The position numbers were made by a program, and so were the translations under genes. A stretch of 64,000 nt of DNA from Acetitomaculum ruminis DSM 5522. Lineage in GTDB: Bacteria; Bacillota; Clostridia; Lachnospirales; Lachnospiraceae. How positions within the stretch are numbered: the first letter of the stretch is position 1; each line of letters starts with the position of its first letter. The stretch lies in NCBI RefSeq assembly GCF_900112085.1, contig NZ_FOJY01000013.1:1-64000 (forward strand). Reading direction: 5' to 3'. This document shows positions 35,344 to 44,218 of the stretch, in pieces. The notes under the pieces are model-generated. The model did not search any database. It had not been told where the DNA came from and was given only the letters and a program-made list of their open reading frames with translations.

Positions 35344-35351
35344 AATTATAA

Positions 35352-36188
35352 TTATACGGGATAATCTCCTTCAAAAACCGTTACTGCATTTCCTTTCATG
35401 TAAAGGTCATTTCCTTCACCCTCCCAGGAAATGGTTAAATCTCCACCTAAAAGATGAATTGTCACATCATTATCAACATATCCGTTAAGTATGGAGGCTG
35501 TTGCCACTGCACAGGCACCTGTTCCGCAGGCCATAGTCTCTCCGGAGCCTCTTTCCCATACTCTCATTTGAATGTTTTTTCTATCTAAAACCTTCACAAA
35601 TTCGGTATTTACTCTTTCAGGAAAACGGCTGTCAAACTCAAATTTTGGACCTGTCTTTTCAATTTCTAATCCGTCAACATCATCAATATAAACTATAGCA
35701 TGGGGATTTCCCATAGACACGGCAGTTAAATTATAATTAATCCCATCTACAGTAAATGGTTCATTTATTACTCTTTCTTTATCAAATACCACAGGTATAT
35801 CCTTTGTCTTAAGTATTGGTTCTCCCATATTTACTTTTACTAAAATAACCTTTCCATCCTCGCCTACATTTAATTCTAAATATTTAATTCCGGATAAGGT
35901 TTCAATACTTAAGGAGGTTTTATCCGTCATTTTATGGTCATATACATATTTTCCTACACAACGGATACCATTTCCACACATCTTTCCCCTGGAACCATCA
36001 GCATTATACATATCCATGAAAAAATCTGCCTTAGTGGAGGGCTTAATAAGTATAAGTCCGTCTGAACCTATGCCTGTATGTCTGTTACTTAATTTAATTG
36101 ACAAATTTTCAGGGTCTTTGACTTCTTCTTTAAAACAATTTACATAAACATAGTCATTTCCAATTCCATGCATTTTGGTAAATTTCAT
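35352..36188 (-). CDS. dapF: Diaminopimelate epimerase
   Basis: A 278-residue enzyme that interconverts LL- and meso-diaminopimelate for lysine and peptidoglycan. The two catalytic cysteines are C71 (MCGNGIRC) and C221 (MACGTGAC). The frame opens at 36212, but the ATG at 36188 follows AAAAGGAG and starts the conserved MKFTKMHGIGNDY. It is the last gene of the run hisA, amidohydrolase, glnA, ANTAR, dapF. Confidence 0.96.
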   Translation of the reverse strand: MKFTKMHGIGNDYVYVNCFKEEVKDPENLSIKLSNRHTGIGSDGLILIKPSTKADFFMDMYNADGSRGKMCGNGIRCVGKYVYDHKMTDKTSLSIETLSGIKYLELNVGEDGKVILVKVNMGEPILKTKDIPVVFDKERVINEPFTVDGINYNLTAVSMGNPHAIVYIDDVDGLEIEKTGPKFEFDSRFPERVNTEFVKVLDRKNIQMRVWERGSGETMACGTGACAVATASILNGYVDNDVTIHLLGGDLTISWEGEGNDLYMKGNAVTVFEGDYPV

Positions 36189-36242
36189 TTTTTTCTCCTT
36201 TTCATACTTCATAATGAAATATTTTATTATAATAGCAGACTA

Positions 36243-36791
36243 TTATGTCATAAACAGACTGATTACCATATGAGCAGTTTCTGTCATATTGGTTCCACTA
36301 TCCATGCTGCACTTTTGAAGATACTTATGGGCTTCCTCCTCGGACATATTATTTCTGTCCATAAGCAAAGCCTTGGCATCATTGATTATTTTTTTGTCGG
36401 CATCATTTCTTAATTTGGGTTTCAGCTTAAGCCTTTTTTTTCTTCTTTCATAAGCTGTAACCATCATATCCAAAGTATTTATTAAATCTGTCACTTTTAA
36501 AGGTTTAGTGATACTTACTATCCCTTCCTTACTTCCTGTGTAGCAATATTCTTCAGAAGCAATAAGAAGCATATCAAACTGCTTACATAAATATTCATTC
36601 AGCTCAGTAAACATCATATCAGGAAGTCTGGGACCTGTAACAATAATACCACCGGATAGTGAATCAGCGTTGTTTATGGCCATGGCTGCGCTTGTACACA
36701 CTACTGCAACACTAAAACCGCTTCTAACCAGAATCCTTTTAATGTTTAGTGCTATTTCCTTTTTGGGAAATACCACCATTATATTTGTCAC
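36243..36791 (-). CDS. ANTAR-domain response-regulator-like RNA-binding protein
   Basis: A 182-residue protein. Residues about 1-110 have a receiver-like beta/alpha pattern but a poor acidic pocket (TGPRLPDMM near the phospho-site). Residues about 120-178 are an ANTAR three-helix domain (DAKALLMDRNNMSEEEAHKYL, cited in part), which binds paired hairpins in nascent RNA to prevent termination. The start is GTG at 36791 after AAAGGAGG. In Clostridia such proteins are encoded next to glnA and regulate nitrogen genes; here it lies 36 bp after glnA. Confidence 0.87.
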   Translation of the reverse strand: MTNIMVVFPKKEIALNIKRILVRSGFSVAVVCTSAAMAINNADSLSGGIIVTGPRLPDMMFTELNEYLCKQFDMLLIASEEYCYTGSKEGIVSITKPLKVTDLINTLDMMVTAYERRKKRLKLKPKLRNDADKKIINDAKALLMDRNNMSEEEAHKYLQKCSMDSGTNMTETAHMVISLFMT

Positions 36792-36827
36792 GCAAGTAAC
36801 CTCCTTTACGCTAAGTATTTTATATAA

Positions 36828-38159
36828 CTAAATCTTATATAAAAATTGATCAATCTCCCATTTAGTAACTTGCGAACTGTATTCTCTCCATTCTTTTCTC
36901 TTGGTTTCAAGATAAATATTAAATACATGATCTCCAAGAACCTGTCTTAAAAGCTCATCTTTTTCCATTTCATCTAAGGCTTTGGATAAATTTGACGGAA
37001 GTTCTTCAAGATTAAGGGCCTTAAGTTCCTTTTCGCTCATATCATATGTATTTATATCAATGCTTTCCATAGGTTCTATTTTTTCTTCAATTCCCTCCAT
37101 ACCTGCTGCAAGACATAAAGCCAGTGCCAGATATGGATTGCAGGCAGAATCAGGACTTCTAAGTTCTATTCTTGTGCTTTCTCCTTTTGAAGCAGGAATT
37201 CTTATAAGAGGGCTTCTGTTTTTTGCAGACCAGGCGATATGTACCGGTGCTTCAAAGCCTGGAACAAGTCTTTTATAAGAATTAACTATAGGATTGGTAA
37301 TAGCTGTAATAGCTTTAATATGCTTCATAATACCACCAATAAAATAATATGCTTCTTTGCTAAGACCAAATTTATCCGAAGGATCAGCAAAAATATTTTT
37401 ACCATCTCTTGATAAGGACATATTGGTGTGCATACCAGAACCACATTCCCCGAATTTAGGTTTTGGCATAAAGGTTGCAAAAAGTCCATGTCTTTTGGCA
37501 ATAGTTCTTATAACCAGCTTGTAGGTCATAATATTATCGGCAGTTACGATTCCTTCGTCATATTTAAAATCTATCTCATGCTGAGCCGGGGCAACCTCAT
37601 GGTGGGATGCTTCAACTTCAAAGCCCATATCCTCTAAAGTAAGTACCATATCTCTTCTGGCATTTTCTCCTAAGTCTATAGGACCAAGGTCAAAATATCC
37701 GGCTTTTTCATGGGTAATTGTGGTAGGCTGACCATCATCATCCATATGATAAAGGAAAAATTCGCATTCTGGGCCTACATTAAAGGTATAGCCTAAGTCT
37801 TTCGCCTTTTTGGTAACTTTCTTTAAAATATATCTTGGGTCTCCTTCAAAGGGACTGCCATCAGGATTATAGATGTCGCAAATAAGCCTTGCCACCTTTC
37901 CTTGCTGTGGTCTCCATGGAAAAATCGCTAAAGTATCATAATCCGGTCTTAAATACATATCCGATTCTTCTACCCTTGCAAAGCCCTGAATACTTGCCCC
38001 GTCGAACATACATTTATTATCCAGCGCCTTTTCAAGCTGACTTGAAGTAATAGCAACATTTTTTAAAGTGCCAAAAATATCCGTAAACTGAAGTCGAATA
38101 AATTCAACATCCTCATCTTGTACAATATCGATAATATCCTGTTTAGTATATTTTGCCAT
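36828..38159 (-). CDS. glnA: Glutamine synthetase type I (alpha)
   Basis: A 443-residue enzyme that makes glutamine from glutamate and ammonia. Conserved segments include MFDGASIQGFARVEESDMYL-type active-site region near residues 50-70, GPECEFFL, HHEVAPAQHE and RIPASKGESTRIELRSPD. The size and the lack of a clear adenylylation site fit the GSI-alpha form of Firmicutes, controlled by feedback and regulators. It starts 12 bp after the amidohydrolase stop, implying cotranscription with the upstream hisA gene. Confidence 0.96.
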   Translation of the reverse strand: MAKYTKQDIIDIVQDEDVEFIRLQFTDIFGTLKNVAITSSQLEKALDNKCMFDGASIQGFARVEESDMYLRPDYDTLAIFPWRPQQGKVARLICDIYNPDGSPFEGDPRYILKKVTKKAKDLGYTFNVGPECEFFLYHMDDDGQPTTITHEKAGYFDLGPIDLGENARRDMVLTLEDMGFEVEASHHEVAPAQHEIDFKYDEGIVTADNIMTYKLVIRTIAKRHGLFATFMPKPKFGECGSGMHTNMSLSRDGKNIFADPSDKFGLSKEAYYFIGGIMKHIKAITAITNPIVNSYKRLVPGFEAPVHIAWSAKNRSPLIRIPASKGESTRIELRSPDSACNPYLALALCLAAGMEGIEEKIEPMESIDINTYDMSEKELKALNLEELPSNLSKALDEMEKDELLRQVLGDHVFNIYLETKRKEWREYSSQVTKWEIDQFLYKI

Positions 38160-38171
38160 AAAAACCTCCTA

Positions 38172-39011
38172 CTAAAATGCATAAGATTTGACCTTAATGT
38201 CTTCCTCTTTCATTTTCAATAATTTTAATGCATTTTTATAAAATATCTTATCTTTTTCTTCGTCAGAAAGGTCATAGGTCAAAATCCTTTCTATGTCACT
38301 TTTTGGATCTGACCACGGACAATCGCTTCCAAATACTATTTTGTCTGCACCATGTCTTTTTACTATTTTTTGAATCAAATCATCTTTAATAGGGATGAAG
38401 TTATAGCATGCAATGTCAAAATAAACCTTTGAATCACAAATAAGGTCAATATCCTCAGGATGAAAATCAAGTCCTCCAAGATGTGCCAGTACCAGATTTG
38501 GTATATCTTCCCCCAGGGCATCCAAAAGATTTCTGATTGCCCTTGGATCACAATTGGTAGAGCCATGATAGTTAGGATCAAATCCTGTATGAATAACATT
38601 TACCAGTCCCAACTGTGCCGCATAATCAATAAATCTGATACTTTCCTCAGAATCCAAAGGAGTATCCTGACAATCGGGATGCATTTTTATTCCCTTAAAT
38701 CCCATACTTTTGATTTCTTTTAATTCTTCCTTCCAATGATTACTTAAAGGATGAGCCCCTCCAAAGGAAAGAACATTATCATACTTTTCATTGTAGCCTA
38801 AAGCAACTTTATTAATGGTTTCAAACTGTTTTGGGCTTGTAGCCACAGGCAAAAGAATTGAAAGATTCACTCCTGAATTTTGGATATTTTCCTGAAAATC
38901 CTTCATGGTTCCGTTAGTCACTCTATGGCATTCATCTGTCTCTTCAATGTGACTTAGGGCTTTTTCCGCTATAGCTTCAGGAAATACATGACTATGAAAA
39001 TCAATTACCAT
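38172..39011 (-). CDS. Metal-dependent amidohydrolase (amidohydrolase_2/TatD-like)
   Basis: A 279-residue TIM-barrel hydrolase. The metal-binding HxH is in VIDFHSHVF (H6, H8); GIKMHPD, VIHTGFD, LAHLGG and FGSDCPWSD are the usual later ligands. The family covers deacetylases, decarboxylases and related hydrolases, and the substrate cannot be told. It lies 13 bp after hisA and 12 bp before glnA. Confidence 0.85.
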   Translation of the reverse strand: MVIDFHSHVFPEAIAEKALSHIEETDECHRVTNGTMKDFQENIQNSGVNLSILLPVATSPKQFETINKVALGYNEKYDNVLSFGGAHPLSNHWKEELKEIKSMGFKGIKMHPDCQDTPLDSEESIRFIDYAAQLGLVNVIHTGFDPNYHGSTNCDPRAIRNLLDALGEDIPNLVLAHLGGLDFHPEDIDLICDSKVYFDIACYNFIPIKDDLIQKIVKRHGADKIVFGSDCPWSDPKSDIERILTYDLSDEEKDKIFYKNALKLLKMKEEDIKVKSYAF

Positions 39012-39024
39012 TTATTGTCACCTT

Positions 39025-39801
39025 CTATTTTCTATCGTGATATTTATTAACTACTTCTTTATATGAAATATCTCCTCCAAAAAGATCAAGGGCACTTCCA
39101 ATTGTATAATCGACCTTTCCTTTTCCAATCTTTCTTATTTTTTCAATATCTGAAAAATCTTTTATTCCTCCTGCATAAGTGACATCTATAGGTGAATATT
39201 CTCCAAGAATATCAACTAATTTTTCATCAATTCCTGCTTTTTTCCCTTCAACATGGGCAGCATGAACCAGAAATTCATCACAGTAGGCAGAAAGCATATC
39301 TAAAGTTTCTTCATTTAACACAGTTTCGGTGAATTTTTGCCATCTGTCTGTGACAATGTAATAACTTCCTTCTTTTTCCTTACAGCTAAGGTCTAAGCAA
39401 AGATGTTTTTTTCCAACTGCGTCTGTCATTTTCTTTAGATTGTCAAAATCAATTTTTCCATCCTTGAATACATAGGAGGTAACAATAACATGGGATGCCT
39501 TGTTTTCAAGAAAAATCCCGGCATTATCAGGATTTATACCGCCTCCTGCCATTAGTCCGTATTCAAATGAATTCAAGGCTTTAAGGCAGGCTTTTTTTGT
39601 GGCTTCATATCCTTCATTTCCCTGATGATTAAGCATTATGACATGTCCGCCATATATTTCGTCTTTTTTGTAGACTGATGCATAAAAGGAGCTATCTTTT
39701 TGTGATACAAAATTTTCTTCTGCCCCATTATCATTTAAAGATGCACCTACTATCTGTTTTACCTTTCCGTCATGTATATCAATGCATGGTCGAAATCTCA
39801 T
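39025..39801 (-). CDS. hisA: Eukaryote-type HisA (ProFAR isomerase)
   Basis: A 258-residue TIM-barrel protein that isomerises phosphoribosylformimino-AICAR-phosphate in histidine synthesis. The motifs follow the fungal/plant HIS6 form rather than ordinary bacterial HisA: CIDIHDGKVKQIVG, FVSQKDSSFYA, GLMAGGGIN, HVIVTSYVF, LDLSCKEKEG, FLVHAAHVEG and DYTIGSALDLFGG. The two phosphate-binding loops (GGG and GSALD) are present. No other his gene is nearby. The ATG follows TGGAG. Confidence 0.9.
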   Translation of the reverse strand: MRFRPCIDIHDGKVKQIVGASLNDNGAEENFVSQKDSSFYASVYKKDEIYGGHVIMLNHQGNEGYEATKKACLKALNSFEYGLMAGGGINPDNAGIFLENKASHVIVTSYVFKDGKIDFDNLKKMTDAVGKKHLCLDLSCKEKEGSYYIVTDRWQKFTETVLNEETLDMLSAYCDEFLVHAAHVEGKKAGIDEKLVDILGEYSPIDVTYAGGIKDFSDIEKIRKIGKGKVDYTIGSALDLFGGDISYKEVVNKYHDRK

Positions 39802-39828
39802 GAAAATAACTCCAATCTTTTAAATTGA

Positions 39829-39872
39829 CAAAAGGGATTTTCGTACACAAATAAGACGAAAACCCCTTTGTT
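39829..39872 (-). terminator. Leader hairpin between the ABC operon and hisA
   Basis: On the minus strand AAAGGGGTTTTCGT pairs with ACGAAAATCCCTTT. It lies just after a predicted promoter, so it may end read-through from the ABC operon or act as an attenuator in the hisA leader. The following T tract is weak. Confidence 0.6.
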
Positions 39873-39882
39873 TTCATTAAAT

Positions 39883-39911
39883 ATGATAAACGATACTTTG
39901 CCGTTAGTCAA
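39883..39911 (-). promoter_or_regulatory. Sigma-A promoter of the hisA-glnA-dapF unit
   Basis: A -35 TTGACT (39906-39911) and -10 TATCAT (39883-39888), spacer 17 bp, immediately downstream of the DUF4340 gene stop. Confidence 0.68.
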
Positions 39912-39931
39912 TAATTCAATGAAGCCTTTAT

Positions 39932-40504
39932 TTAATTGGATGAAGCCTTATCACTATTTTCTTCTTTTTTCAGGTCATCTACAGATGAGGAAAATGAAGA
40001 TGTAAAGGATGAAGGCAATAGATATACATCCTCTTTATCATTTATCATTGCGTAATAACTACCTGTTGTGGAATTATAATCACCAATAAGTATTTTATCC
40101 GTAGTACCCTTTGAGGTGCTGACAGTCAAGGTCATAGAAGGTGATTCAAGACCGTAGGTTGAAAGGTCTTTTGCATCATTTTCCACCAATCTGTCTGCTA
40201 TTACAGAAGTAAAATTATCTGCAATATCCTGAACCTTATCGTTTGAAAGCTCTATGGAAGAATCCGCCTCATAAGTCCAGTTATCATCTTTTTTTATAAA
40301 GCTTAAATCTCCAGCACTTCCAGGATAGGAAAATTCTGTGATGTCATCACTTTCCAAAGTAAGAAGGGTAACTTGATTTTCATTTTCTTTAGCCGTCTCT
40401 TTTTCTTCTTTGTTTTTTGTATAAGAGCTTACTGCAAAATAGGCTGCTATAAATGCTACTAAGAAAAATAAGCTTATTATTAAGGTTAATGTTTTCTTTT
40501 TCAA
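39932..40504 (-). CDS. DUF4340-type anchored protein of the Gld-like ABC operon
   Basis: A 190-residue protein with one N-terminal membrane helix (about residues 7-27) and an external part with the repeated pattern typical of DUF4340 (LSFIKKDDNWTYEAD, DKILIGDYNSTTGSYYAMI). Its TTG start directly follows the stop of the GldG-like gene (TAATTG) with AAGGAGG upstream. DUF4340 proteins usually accompany Gld-type ABC transporters; the function is unknown. Confidence 0.75.
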   Translation of the reverse strand: MKKKTLTLIISLFFLVAFIAAYFAVSSYTKNKEEKETAKENENQVTLLTLESDDITEFSYPGSAGDLSFIKKDDNWTYEADSSIELSNDKVQDIADNFTSVIADRLVENDAKDLSTYGLESPSMTLTVSTSKGTTDKILIGDYNSTTGSYYAMINDKEDVYLLPSSFTSSFSSSVDDLKKEENSDKASSN

Positions 40505-42052
40505 TTATTTATGCCTCCTTCTTAACCAGACAAATAAACCTGTTCCAATTATGACAATAGGAAGGACAATAACTAAAAGTATTGACCAAAGGTTTTTCTG
40601 ACCGGCAGATAAAGTCAGATAATCCACGGAAAGGGATTTTGAATGTATTGAAATTGAGCTTTTATGCTGGCAAAGATAACTTAATGAATTTATTACAAAA
40701 TCTTCATTTGCCCCTGCCACTGTTTGATTTATCTGGTCATTTGCCACATGGGGAGTAGATACCAAAATCAAGGCTGTTTTATTGTCTAAGGAATCATTTT
40801 CACTTTCATCTGCACTTACATCTTTTTGTTTTATGCTTTTTGTAATAAGAGTTGAAAGATTAAAGCTTCCCTCTTTTGCTCCTTCATCCTTATCATAGGA
40901 CTGAGTTTCATTGGTTATCACCTTTAAATAGGATGATGAAGAAGAAGTTAAAAGAGGTGTAATTGTAATATCTGTATTATTTTCATCAATTGTTTCAAAA
41001 GCCTGGGCAACAGGTAAAAGTATCCTCATATTTTCAGCTGAAATAGTTGAAGTTATTGTACTTTCTGATGAAAGTGTTGGCAAAATATAGGATGGATAAG
41101 GGTTAGCATAGGAAGAAGAATCTGCCTCAATTACAATTCCCTCATCTACTTTTGTATTGTATTCTTCAAGTACTGAATAAAAGTTTGTAAATTCAGTATC
41201 TTCTCCCGTATAGGCAGTTGAAATAAACGCCTTTCCTCCACTTTTCAAATATTCTTTCACGGCACTTGCTTCGTCTAAAGACAAGTCCTTTTGAGGGCCC
41301 AAAATAATAAGACATGCACAGTCATCAGGGACTTGTCCCTTGTTAAGTAAATCCAAGCTTTCCACGGAAAGATTTTGTTTTTCAATATCGTTTATAAAAT
41401 CACTTGACAGTTCTGTTTCGTTGTGACCTGAAAGTGTATATATAACAGGCACATTTTCTGAGGTAACATAGTCAATAGCACTGGTAATCTGTCCTTCACC
41501 ATCAAATTCACTTGTTTGAGAATAAGTTGAAGAGTCGTAGGAAGTGACATAAATATTATTATAGTCAACAACTTTTGACTTATCATTACAGCTTACAATT
41601 ACACTGTTTGAAGATACATCAGAGGTAGTATAATCTGAAGTGAAATTTGGATTTAGTGCCGGGTCAATGGTTTTTACCTTAACATGCTTTGACAAATCCT
41701 TATATTTTTCCAAAAGTGTCTGAATTGTACTGTCTTCTTTTCCTTTTTCTGCAATTAAATAAATATTTACATCATCTTTAACAGATGAAATAAGATTTTT
41801 TGTCTGGTCTGATAAAATTGTCAGCTTCTGGTCTGATAAATCAAAGGAAGTAACACTGGATGGAAAAGCTCCTACTACAAGATTTATGGTTATTACAATA
41901 GCAAGTACTATTGCAGAAAGTAAAAAGCTATAGGAACCGCTTTTAAAATTTTTTGTGGAAAAGCTTTTCTTTATGTCTTCAAAGGTGATTTTCTTTCTTA
42001 TTTTTTTTGGCTTTATATTAGTATTTTCATCGTTTTTCTTAAAATTACTCAT
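40505..42052 (-). CDS. GldG-like ABC transporter auxiliary protein
   Basis: A 515-residue membrane protein with one N-terminal helix (about residues 40-60), a large external GldG/IFT52-like domain (TKNLISSVKDDVNIYLIAEKG... and VIYTLSGHNETEL) and a C-terminal helix (about 490-510) followed by RRRHK. The frame opens at 42076, but that segment contains AAGGAGG; the ATG at 42052 is the likelier start. It is in the same unit as the ATPase and permease above it. Confidence 0.82.
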   Translation of the reverse strand: MSNFKKNDENTNIKPKKIRKKITFEDIKKSFSTKNFKSGSYSFLLSAIVLAIVITINLVVGAFPSSVTSFDLSDQKLTILSDQTKNLISSVKDDVNIYLIAEKGKEDSTIQTLLEKYKDLSKHVKVKTIDPALNPNFTSDYTTSDVSSNSVIVSCNDKSKVVDYNNIYVTSYDSSTYSQTSEFDGEGQITSAIDYVTSENVPVIYTLSGHNETELSSDFINDIEKQNLSVESLDLLNKGQVPDDCACLIILGPQKDLSLDEASAVKEYLKSGGKAFISTAYTGEDTEFTNFYSVLEEYNTKVDEGIVIEADSSSYANPYPSYILPTLSSESTITSTISAENMRILLPVAQAFETIDENNTDITITPLLTSSSSSYLKVITNETQSYDKDEGAKEGSFNLSTLITKSIKQKDVSADESENDSLDNKTALILVSTPHVANDQINQTVAGANEDFVINSLSYLCQHKSSISIHSKSLSVDYLTLSAGQKNLWSILLVIVLPIVIIGTGLFVWLRRRHK

Positions 42053-42076
42053 TATCTTTTGTAACCTCCTTATCAA

Positions 42077-42940
42077 CTAACTGTAGCGTCTCTTTTGAAC
42101 AGACTGAACAGTAAAGAATATGAATAAGCCACTTACTGAAATGTAGTAAACAATAGCAGTTAAATCAAACATTCCTGAAGATAAATCCGAAAATTTCTTT
42201 GTAAGTGATAAAGCGTTAAGCATATTCGGTAAGGCACTTTCAAAAAGAGAAGACTTTACAAAATACAAAACTGTATCTGCTACCATTAAAGCAAGACATA
42301 TAACGGCAGACATAGTATAATTAGCGGTCATAATATACATAATCACACCAACTAAAATGGCAATTAACATAAAGCCAATGTAGGAAGCTGAAGCTTCGGA
42401 TGAAATAAAATCAGCTAGTCCCGTACACATATAACTTAAAAATAAAACTCCAAAGGATAAAACCGCAGCTATTACCATACTTTCAGTAATAGAGGAAATG
42501 AACATTCCCACTGCCATAAAAGTTGCTCCCAATAAGAAATATCCCAATATTCCTGTATAGGTCATCTGAAAATTAATCTTTCCAAACTGTGTTAAAATCA
42601 GTGGATACAAGCAAAACATTGCTATAGGTATGGCAAGAATTGCAAGAAGGGAAAGATATTTTCCAAGAATTATTTTTACAATGGATACCGGTGCTGTTAA
42701 AAGAAGCTGATCTGTTTTTTGTTTTCTTTCCTCGGCAATTATTCTCATGGTAAGTATAGGTACAATAATTATATATACAAAGGAAGCTGATGACAGTGAA
42801 TAAGTAAAATAAGGATAACCATAGTTTAAGTTATAGGCAAGGAAGTATATTCCTACAACAGCCACAAAAAAGGCCATAAATACATATCCTGTCATTGATG
42901 TAAAATATGATCTTAATTCCTTTTTAAATACTGCAAGCAT
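42077..42940 (-). CDS. ABC-2 type permease (GldF-like)
   Basis: A 287-residue protein with six predicted membrane helices and the GldF/NosY-like segment MRIIAEERKQKTDQLLLTAPVS around residue 70 (cited in part). It forms the channel for the ATPase upstream and shares a TAATG stop/start overlap with it. The exported substrate is unknown; gliding motility is not implied in this group. Confidence 0.87.
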   Translation of the reverse strand: MLAVFKKELRSYFTSMTGYVFMAFFVAVVGIYFLAYNLNYGYPYFTYSLSSASFVYIIIVPILTMRIIAEERKQKTDQLLLTAPVSIVKIILGKYLSLLAILAIPIAMFCLYPLILTQFGKINFQMTYTGILGYFLLGATFMAVGMFISSITESMVIAAVLSFGVLFLSYMCTGLADFISSEASASYIGFMLIAILVGVIMYIMTANYTMSAVICLALMVADTVLYFVKSSLFESALPNMLNALSLTKKFSDLSSGMFDLTAIVYYISVSGLFIFFTVQSVQKRRYS

Positions 42941-43983
42941 TATTCTTCCTCCTTTCCGTTATTTTCATCATTTTCTTCTAAAATATCCTCCATAGTTTCA
43001 TCTATAACAGATTCAACTGCTTTTTCAGATTTTTTCTCTTTTATAGTATTGTCTTTTGTATTATTGCCGGATGTAAGTTCAAGGAATACATCCTCAAGAG
43101 AAGTTTCATTAGAAGACATGGCAATAATAGGACATTTTTCATTCATATAGGCAATGGATATTGCTTCTCTTATATCCTCTTTTGCGAAGGCCTCAACCTC
43201 CACATATTCCTTTTGTGGTGTTGATTTTACTTTTACGTCTTCAGTAACTTTAAGAGCTATTTCTTTAGCCCTGTTAATTTCACATTTAACTACTAGTTTA
43301 ACCTTTTGTTTTTCCTCTTTCATGTTGGAAAGATTTGAGGCCTTGTCACTGGCAACAAGCTTTCCACCTGAAATAATCAATATGTAATCACATATTTCAC
43401 TGACTTCTGAAAGAATATGAGAACTTAAAATTACCGTATGTTTTTTTCCAAGATTTCTTATAAGCTCTCTCATTTCAATAATCTGCTTAGGATCAAGGCC
43501 TACCGTCGGTTCGTCTAAAATAATAATATCCGGGAATCCCAGTATGGCCTGGGCAAGTCCCACTCTTTGTCTGTAACCTTTTGAAAGATTTTTTATTATA
43601 CGATCCTTTACATCAAATACCCTTGCCATTTCCATGGCTTCTTTGATATTTTTTAATCTTTCATTTTTTTTGATGCCTTTTAGTTCTGCCGCAAATTTCA
43701 AATATTCAAATACGGTAAAATCCATATAAACCGGTGGCTGCTCAGGCAGATATCCTATATTTTTTTTTGCCAAATCCGGCTCATCAAAAATACTGTGTCC
43801 GTCAATTATGACTTCTCCCTCCGTAGCTGCCAGATATCCTGTTAAAATATTCATGGTAGTTGATTTTCCGGCACCATTTGGGCCAAGTAAACCATAAATA
43901 TGTCCTTTTTCGATTTTAAAACTGATATGGTCTAAAGCCAGGTGATTGCCGTATTTTTTGACAAGATTATTTACTTCTATCAA
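42940..43983 (-). CDS. ABC transporter ATP-binding protein (GldA/NatA-like)
   Basis: A 347-residue ATPase with Walker A GPNGAGKST, signature LSKGYRQRVGLAQA and Walker B IIILDEPTVGLDP. After the core (about residue 230) follow a regulatory extension and an acidic C-terminal tail (NIVE-poor, Glu/Asn-rich, about 310-347). It is the first gene of the operon ending at 39932. Confidence 0.92.
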   Translation of the reverse strand: MIEVNNLVKKYGNHLALDHISFKIEKGHIYGLLGPNGAGKSTTMNILTGYLAATEGEVIIDGHSIFDEPDLAKKNIGYLPEQPPVYMDFTVFEYLKFAAELKGIKKNERLKNIKEAMEMARVFDVKDRIIKNLSKGYRQRVGLAQAILGFPDIIILDEPTVGLDPKQIIEMRELIRNLGKKHTVILSSHILSEVSEICDYILIISGGKLVASDKASNLSNMKEEKQKVKLVVKCEINRAKEIALKVTEDVKVKSTPQKEYVEVEAFAKEDIREAISIAYMNEKCPIIAMSSNETSLEDVFLELTSGNNTKDNTIKEKKSEKAVESVIDETMEDILEENDENNGKEEE

Positions 43984-44030
43984 AATAGCGTCCTCCCTTA
44001 ATTAATTTTGTCAGGTAATTTATTTTGCTA

Positions 44031-44059
44031 ATTATAAATGCATAATTCTTAACCCAAAA
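44031..44059 (-). promoter_or_regulatory. Possible promoter of the Gld-like ABC operon
   Basis: A consensus -10 TATAAT (44031-44036) is preceded at 17 bp by a poor -35 (TTTTGG, 44054-44059). Confidence 0.35.
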
Positions 44060-44082
44060 TATGATAATTAATATTTGTGTCT

Positions 44083-44107
44083 AAAAAAGCACAAAAATGT
44101 GTGCTTT
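44083..44107 (-). terminator. Second terminator downstream of fbp
   Basis: On the minus strand AAAGCACA pairs with TGTGCTTT and is followed by TTTTAG; it backs up the terminator at 44149-44192. Confidence 0.65.
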
Positions 44108-44148
44108 ATGTGAACACTTAAATTCCTTTAAAATAAAGGCTTTAAGCA

Positions 44149-44192
44149 AAAATCCCCGGCATCCTGCTTTTTTTCGCTGTCTGCCGGGAAAT
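44149..44192 (-). terminator. Main terminator of fbp
   Basis: On the minus strand TTCCCGGCA pairs with TGCCGGGGA and is followed by TTTTTG, 27 bp beyond the stop codon. Confidence 0.85.
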
Positions 44193-44218
44193 TCGTTTTT
44201 GTATAATATTAATTTTTT

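Noticed and set aside
39932-43983. Gliding-motility system
   Set aside because: Only GldA/F/G-like transporter parts are present; this ABC type is widespread in non-gliding Firmicutes.
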